From NCBI GenBank assembly GCA_036269915.1, contig DATBDM010000053.1, forward strand, positions 1 to 23,989: a stretch of DNA of 23,989 nucleotides. The letters run 5' to 3'. The position numbers and the translations under genes are program-made. The stretch is from DATBDM01 sp036269915. Its GTDB lineage: Bacteria; Actinomycetota; Thermoleophilia; Solirubrobacterales; Solirubrobacteraceae. This document shows, in pieces, positions 21,586 to 23,989 of the stretch. Each line of letters begins with the position of its first letter. Positions within the stretch are counted from its first letter, which is position 1. The notes under the pieces were generated by a model that was not told the DNA's origin, made no database searches, and saw only the letters and a list, made by a program, of their open reading frames with translations.

Positions 21586-22400
21586 TAGAACGGGTTGGCG
21601 AGCTTGAACGCGCGCTGCGCGTGGCCGCCGGCCAGATCGGAGTACTGGTCGCCGACGTTGGCGATGATCGTGTAGCCCTGGGACTCGATGTCCTTGCGGG
21701 CGCCCGACTTGTAGGCGACCGTGGTCAGCGTCGTGCCGGCCGGCTTGAGGTAGAGCTTGCTCCAGGTCTCATAGCCCTCGCGCTTGAGGTTGCTCTCGGT
21801 GTGCGCGCGCGTGGCCTCGCCGCGGCCGGTGACGAAGAACACCGCGACCTTGCGGGCGAGCGCGTCCTTGTAGACCTGCAGCGTCGGCGTGATCGCGGTG
21901 CCGATCTCGTCGGTCGCCTCGGCCTGGGAGTTGGTCCCGAAGGTGAACTTGTCCTTGTCGATCGCCGTGTAGTTCGACAGCGAGGTCTCGTCGATGTCGA
22001 GCACGATCGCGGGCTTCGTGTGGCCGCGGCCGTTATGAGCGGCGCGGGCATGACGGGCGTGCCCCTTGTGGTGGCCGCGCCAGCCGCGGTGCGTGACCCA
22101 GCGGTCGGCGACCGAGTCGACCTTGGCGATCTGGGTCTGGTAGTTGCCGGAGGAGACGTACGTGCGGAGCGTGTCCTCCCAGTCGCCGGCGTTGTAGGAC
22201 GTGGTCGAGCCCAGGTAGGGCAGGCCACCGCCGCCGTCGTAGGTCTCGTACATCGGGACCCCGTCGATGCGGGTCGTGATCACGGTCGGCGCGGGGATCG
22301 CAGTCCCCACCGACTGTGCGGGAATGGCCGCCGAGGCGGCGGAGGGCGCGGCGACGGCGACCAGGGCCGTCAGCAGCGCGGTGAGCGTAAGTCGACGCAT
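21573..22400 (-). CDS. Secreted HAD-superfamily acid phosphatase with a His-rich insert
   Basis: A 275-residue exported protein. Residues 1-26 are a signal peptide (LTLTALLTALVAVAAPSAASA). The HAD core has motif I VLDIDETSLSNY (nucleophile Asp135, Asp137, the DxDET form of plant/class-B-type acid phosphatases), motif II FFVTGRGE, a basic KSGARKDIE segment and motif IV GDQYSDLAGG. It should remove phosphate from small molecules outside the cytoplasm, probably with Mg2+. Residues 104-127, just before motif I, contain many His, Arg and Gly residues (HRGWRGHHKGHARHAR), unusual for the family. A TACGCT hexamer ends 8 nt before the ATG, suggesting its own promoter separate from the two-component pair upstream. 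Confidence 0.9.
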   Translation of the reverse strand: MRRLTLTALLTALVAVAAPSAASAAIPAQSVGTAIPAPTVITTRIDGVPMYETYDGGGGLPYLGSTTSYNAGDWEDTLRTYVSSGNYQTQIAKVDSVADRWVTHRGWRGHHKGHARHARAAHNGRGHTKPAIVLDIDETSLSNYTAIDKDKFTFGTNSQAEATDEIGTAITPTLQVYKDALARKVAVFFVTGRGEATRAHTESNLKREGYETWSKLYLKPAGTTLTTVAYKSGARKDIESQGYTIIANVGDQYSDLAGGHAQRAFKLANPFYFLP

Positions 22401-22408
22401 GGCGCCGC

Positions 22409-22414
22409 AGCGTA
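22409..22414 (-). promoter_or_regulatory. Putative -10 hexamer TACGCT for the acid phosphatase
   Basis: TACGCT on the minus strand ends 8 nt before ATG 22400, in the 37-bp gap after the DHp mini-protein gene. No -35 is clear. Confidence 0.35.
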
Positions 22415-22437
22415 GCGACGCCCGGTCGGCTCCGCTG

Positions 22438-22638
22438 TCAGCGTCCGAGCACTTCGTCGACCAGCGCGCGCAGCTCCGCGGCGGCGTCCTGGATGCGCCG
22501 GGCGTAGTCGCGGCGGTCCTCCTCGGAGACCGGCTTCTCGCCGGCCAGGACCTCCGCGAAGCCCGTCACGATCGTCAGCGGGGTGCGGAAGTCGTGGCGC
22601 AGCCGGCGACGGTCGTCGTCCGACAGCGGCGCGCTCAC
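22438..22638 (-). CDS. 66-residue stand-alone histidine-kinase DHp (HisKA) domain protein
   Basis: A complete small gene whose whole product is a HisKA dimerisation/phosphoacceptor hairpin. His15 sits in LRHDFRTPLTIVTGFAEVLAG, a clear H-box of the HDxRTPL type, and the second helix is EEDRRDYARRIQDAAAELRALVDEVLG. There is no sensor and no HATPase catalytic domain, and the following 37 bp leave no room for one. The GTG start (22638-22636) overlaps the stop of the response regulator as GTGA, so translation is coupled. The HDFRT sequence also meets the [E/D]xx[T/N] rule for phosphatase activity of DHp domains. Possible jobs are a phosphotransfer or phosphatase partner of the regulator (Spo0B/ChpT-like in concept), or a kinase remnant. 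Confidence 0.8.
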   Translation of the reverse strand: MSAPLSDDDRRRLRHDFRTPLTIVTGFAEVLAGEKPVSEEDRRDYARRIQDAAAELRALVDEVLGR

Positions 22639-23285
22639 GTGCGCGAGCCCTCGGGCTCCGGCGGCGGGTTGATGAAGCCCTCGCGCAGCGCGATCGCGAT
22701 CGCGTGCACGCGCGTGTTCGCCTCGAGCTTGGCCATGGCGTTGCGGATGTGGGTCTTGACGGTCTCCGAGGAGAGCACCAGGCGCTCCGCCACCTGCTCG
22801 CCGGTGAGACCCTGCGCGAGCAGGTCCATGATCTCGCCCTCGCGCTTGGACAGCGACTTCAGCCGGTGCGTCGTCTCGCGCGAGAGCAGCGCCGGGCGCA
22901 GTCGCGGGTCGACGTAGGTGCCGCCCTCGGCGACGGTCTTGAGCGCCCCGGTCAGCTCCGCCGGCGTGCCCTCCTTGAGCGCGTAGCCGCGCGCGCCGGA
23001 GTCCAGCCCGGAGACGAGCAGCTCGACGTCGCTGGACCCGGTGTAGAGGACGATCCGGCGCTCGGGCGCGGCGTCGAGCAGCGCGCGCGTGAGATCGATG
23101 CCCGACTCCTGCCCGAGCCGGATGTCGACCAGCGCGACGTCGGGATCGAGCCGCTCGACGAGCTCGCGGCCGGCCCGCGCCGTGCCCGCCGTGCCGACGA
23201 CCTGGCAGCCCTCGCGGTCGAGCAGCAGTTCCAGGCCCTCACGGAGGGCCTGGTGGTCTTCGACGAGGACGAGGCGAAGTGGCAT
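22635..23285 (-). CDS. NarL/FixJ family response regulator
   Basis: A 216-residue two-component regulator. The receiver domain (residues 3-120) has the acidic pair in VLVEDH (Glu9-Asp10), phosphoacceptor Asp54 in ALVDIRLG, Thr82 in VLYTGSS and Lys104 in YALKEG, so phosphorylation is expected to work. Residues about 143-205 form the LuxR helix-turn-helix (LSKREGEIMDLLAQGLTG, LVLSSETVKTHIRNAMAKLEA). No full histidine kinase is nearby; the only neighbour with a kinase feature is the 66-residue DHp protein whose start overlaps this stop. NarL-type regulators are normally paired with HisKA_3 kinases, whereas the partner here has a HisKA-type H-box. No ribosome-binding site or obvious -10 is seen before ATG 23285. 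Confidence 0.93.
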   Translation of the reverse strand: MPLRLVLVEDHQALREGLELLLDREGCQVVGTAGTARAGRELVERLDPDVALVDIRLGQESGIDLTRALLDAAPERRIVLYTGSSDVELLVSGLDSGARGYALKEGTPAELTGALKTVAEGGTYVDPRLRPALLSRETTHRLKSLSKREGEIMDLLAQGLTGEQVAERLVLSSETVKTHIRNAMAKLEANTRVHAIAIALREGFINPPPEPEGSRT

Positions 23286-23373
23286 GCGTTACGGGCGCCC
23301 GCGAATGGCCGCAAAATCCAGCGCCCTACCCCAGTATGCCGTGCGGGGGGCGAACGGTTCCGCGTGGCGGCAC

Positions 23374-23379
23374 TATGGT
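23374..23379 (+). promoter_or_regulatory. TATGGT hexamer at the start of the WYL gene
   Basis: TATGGT overlaps the first candidate ATG (23375) and ends 7 nt before an in-frame TTG at 23387. If it is the -10, the gene would start at TTG and be leaderless. If it is not, ATG 23375 is the start. Confidence 0.25.
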
Positions 23380-23989
23380 TGGAGTCTTGGCCAAGGACAC
23401 CGAAAAGCTCATCCGTCAGCTGTCGCTGATCTCGTATCTGATGGCCGAGCGCCGTCCGGTGACGGCCACGGAGATCCGCCGCGACGTCGAGGGCTACTCG
23501 GACATGACCGAGGACGCGTTCGCGCGGCGCTTCTACGCCGACCGCGCGGAGCTCGACGCGCTCGGCATCCACCTGTCGGTCGACAAGCCGTCCGACGGCT
23601 TCTCCGAGCAGGAGAACTACTCGCTCGCGCCCGAGGCGTTCCACCTCCCGGCGATCGCGTTCACCGACCCCGAGCGCGCCGCGCTGCAGACGGCGCTGAC
23701 GCTGCTCGACGGCGAGTTCGCCTACGCCGAGCCGCTGCGCCTGGCGTTGCAGCAGATCACCTGGGGCCGCCCGAGCCCGCTCGGGTCCGACGTGCGCCAG
23801 ACGATCGGGCTCGGCATCACCGCCTCGGCCGGCGGCGGAGAGGTCTCAGCCCGGCTGGCGAAGATCGACACCGCGATCTACCGCCGCAAGCGGATCGAGT
23901 TCGAGTACTACACGATGCAGAGCGGCGACACGGCGCTGCGCAAGGTCGACCCGTACCACCTGCTCTTCGAGGGCGGCCAGTTCTACCTC
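23375..23989 (+). CDS. WYL-domain transcriptional regulator (PafB/PafC-like), 3' end beyond window
   Basis: The first 205 residues are present and the frame is open to the right edge. An N-terminal helix-turn-helix region (KLIRQLSLISYLMAERRPVTATEIRRDV, then DAFARRFYADRAELDALGIHL) matches PafB/C-type proteins, followed by YSLAPEAFHLPAIAFTDPERAALQTAL and the start of the WYL domain (IDTAIYRRKRIEFEYYT, RKVDPYHLLFEGGQFYL). In mycobacteria PafBC senses DNA damage through WYL and drives a LexA-independent response; in many actinobacteria a pafB-pafC pair lies next to each other, so a second WYL gene may follow outside the window. The start may be ATG 23375 or TTG 23387. It is divergent from the response regulator across 89 bp. 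Confidence 0.85.
   Translation, partial: MVGVLAKDTEKLIRQLSLISYLMAERRPVTATEIRRDVEGYSDMTEDAFARRFYADRAELDALGIHLSVDKPSDGFSEQENYSLAPEAFHLPAIAFTDPERAALQTALTLLDGEFAYAEPLRLALQQITWGRPSPLGSDVRQTIGLGITASAGGGEVSARLAKIDTAIYRRKRIEFEYYTMQSGDTALRKVDPYHLLFEGGQFYL

Noticed and set aside
22401..22437. A frameshifted ATPase domain continuing the DHp protein
   Set aside because: Only 37 bp lie between its stop and the phosphatase start, and no N-box or G-box-like sequence is seen in any frame there or in the phosphatase gene.
1..23989. CRISPR arrays, tRNA/rRNA genes, insertion sequences, toxin-antitoxin or phage-defence genes
   Set aside because: Looked for on both strands; no spaced repeats, cloverleaf-like genes, transposases, terminal inverted repeats or defence-associated domains were found.

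Overview
The window is roughly 24 kb of very GC-rich, gene-dense chromosome. Codon third positions are strongly G/C, and several families (LuxR/PAS regulator, DHA2 transporter, L,D-transpeptidase with a YoaR-like domain, a PafB/C-like WYL regulator) point to an actinobacterium. The general style fits Thermoleophilia (Solirubrobacterales-like), but that placement is inference; no rRNA or marker gene is present to prove it. I see no tRNA, rRNA, CRISPR array, insertion sequence or prophage, and no gap longer than 150 bp lacks a gene.

Layout. 1-2.7 kb: a sugar-phosphate locus (DeoR repressor overlapping a GH4 phospho-glycosidase) divergent from a PAS-LuxR regulator, which is followed almost immediately by a secreted PQQ-like beta-propeller lipoprotein. 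4.3-6.3 kb: an ArnT/YkcB-type membrane glycosyltransferase preceded by tandem 11-bp-phased repeats. 6.3-9.0 kb: a leftward group made of an MBL-fold hydrolase, a TetR regulator and a BBE-type flavoprotein oxidase, driven by a promoter that carries a perfect palindrome. 9.0-12.7 kb: an FKBP lipoprotein, a Baeyer-Villiger-type monooxygenase divergent from its own TetR regulator across only 21 bp, and a luciferase-like flavin oxidoreductase. 12.8-16.5 kb: RNase D, an L,D-transpeptidase and a DHA2 drug-efflux-type transporter, all leftward. 16.6-20.5 kb: a 1291-residue secreted Asp-box propeller protein with DUF11-like and GATase-like domains. 20.6-24 kb: a YhaM-like HD exoribonuclease, a secreted HAD acid phosphatase, a NarL-type response regulator coupled to a 66-residue histidine-kinase DHp-only protein, and the start of a WYL (PafB/C-like) regulator.

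Working together: the 6.3-12.7 kb stretch looks like small-molecule oxidation and hydrolysis (three flavoenzymes and an MBL hydrolase) under two local TetR repressors whose operators resemble each other. The rest is housekeeping (RNA turnover, cell wall, protein folding) plus regulators.

The most interesting items are: (1) the stand-alone DHp mini-protein translationally coupled to a response regulator; (2) a recurrent arrangement in which a TAnnnT -10 hexamer sits 5-10 nt before the start codon, implying that leaderless transcription is common in this organism; (3) the 21-bp divergent promoter whose two -10 elements lie inside one operator.
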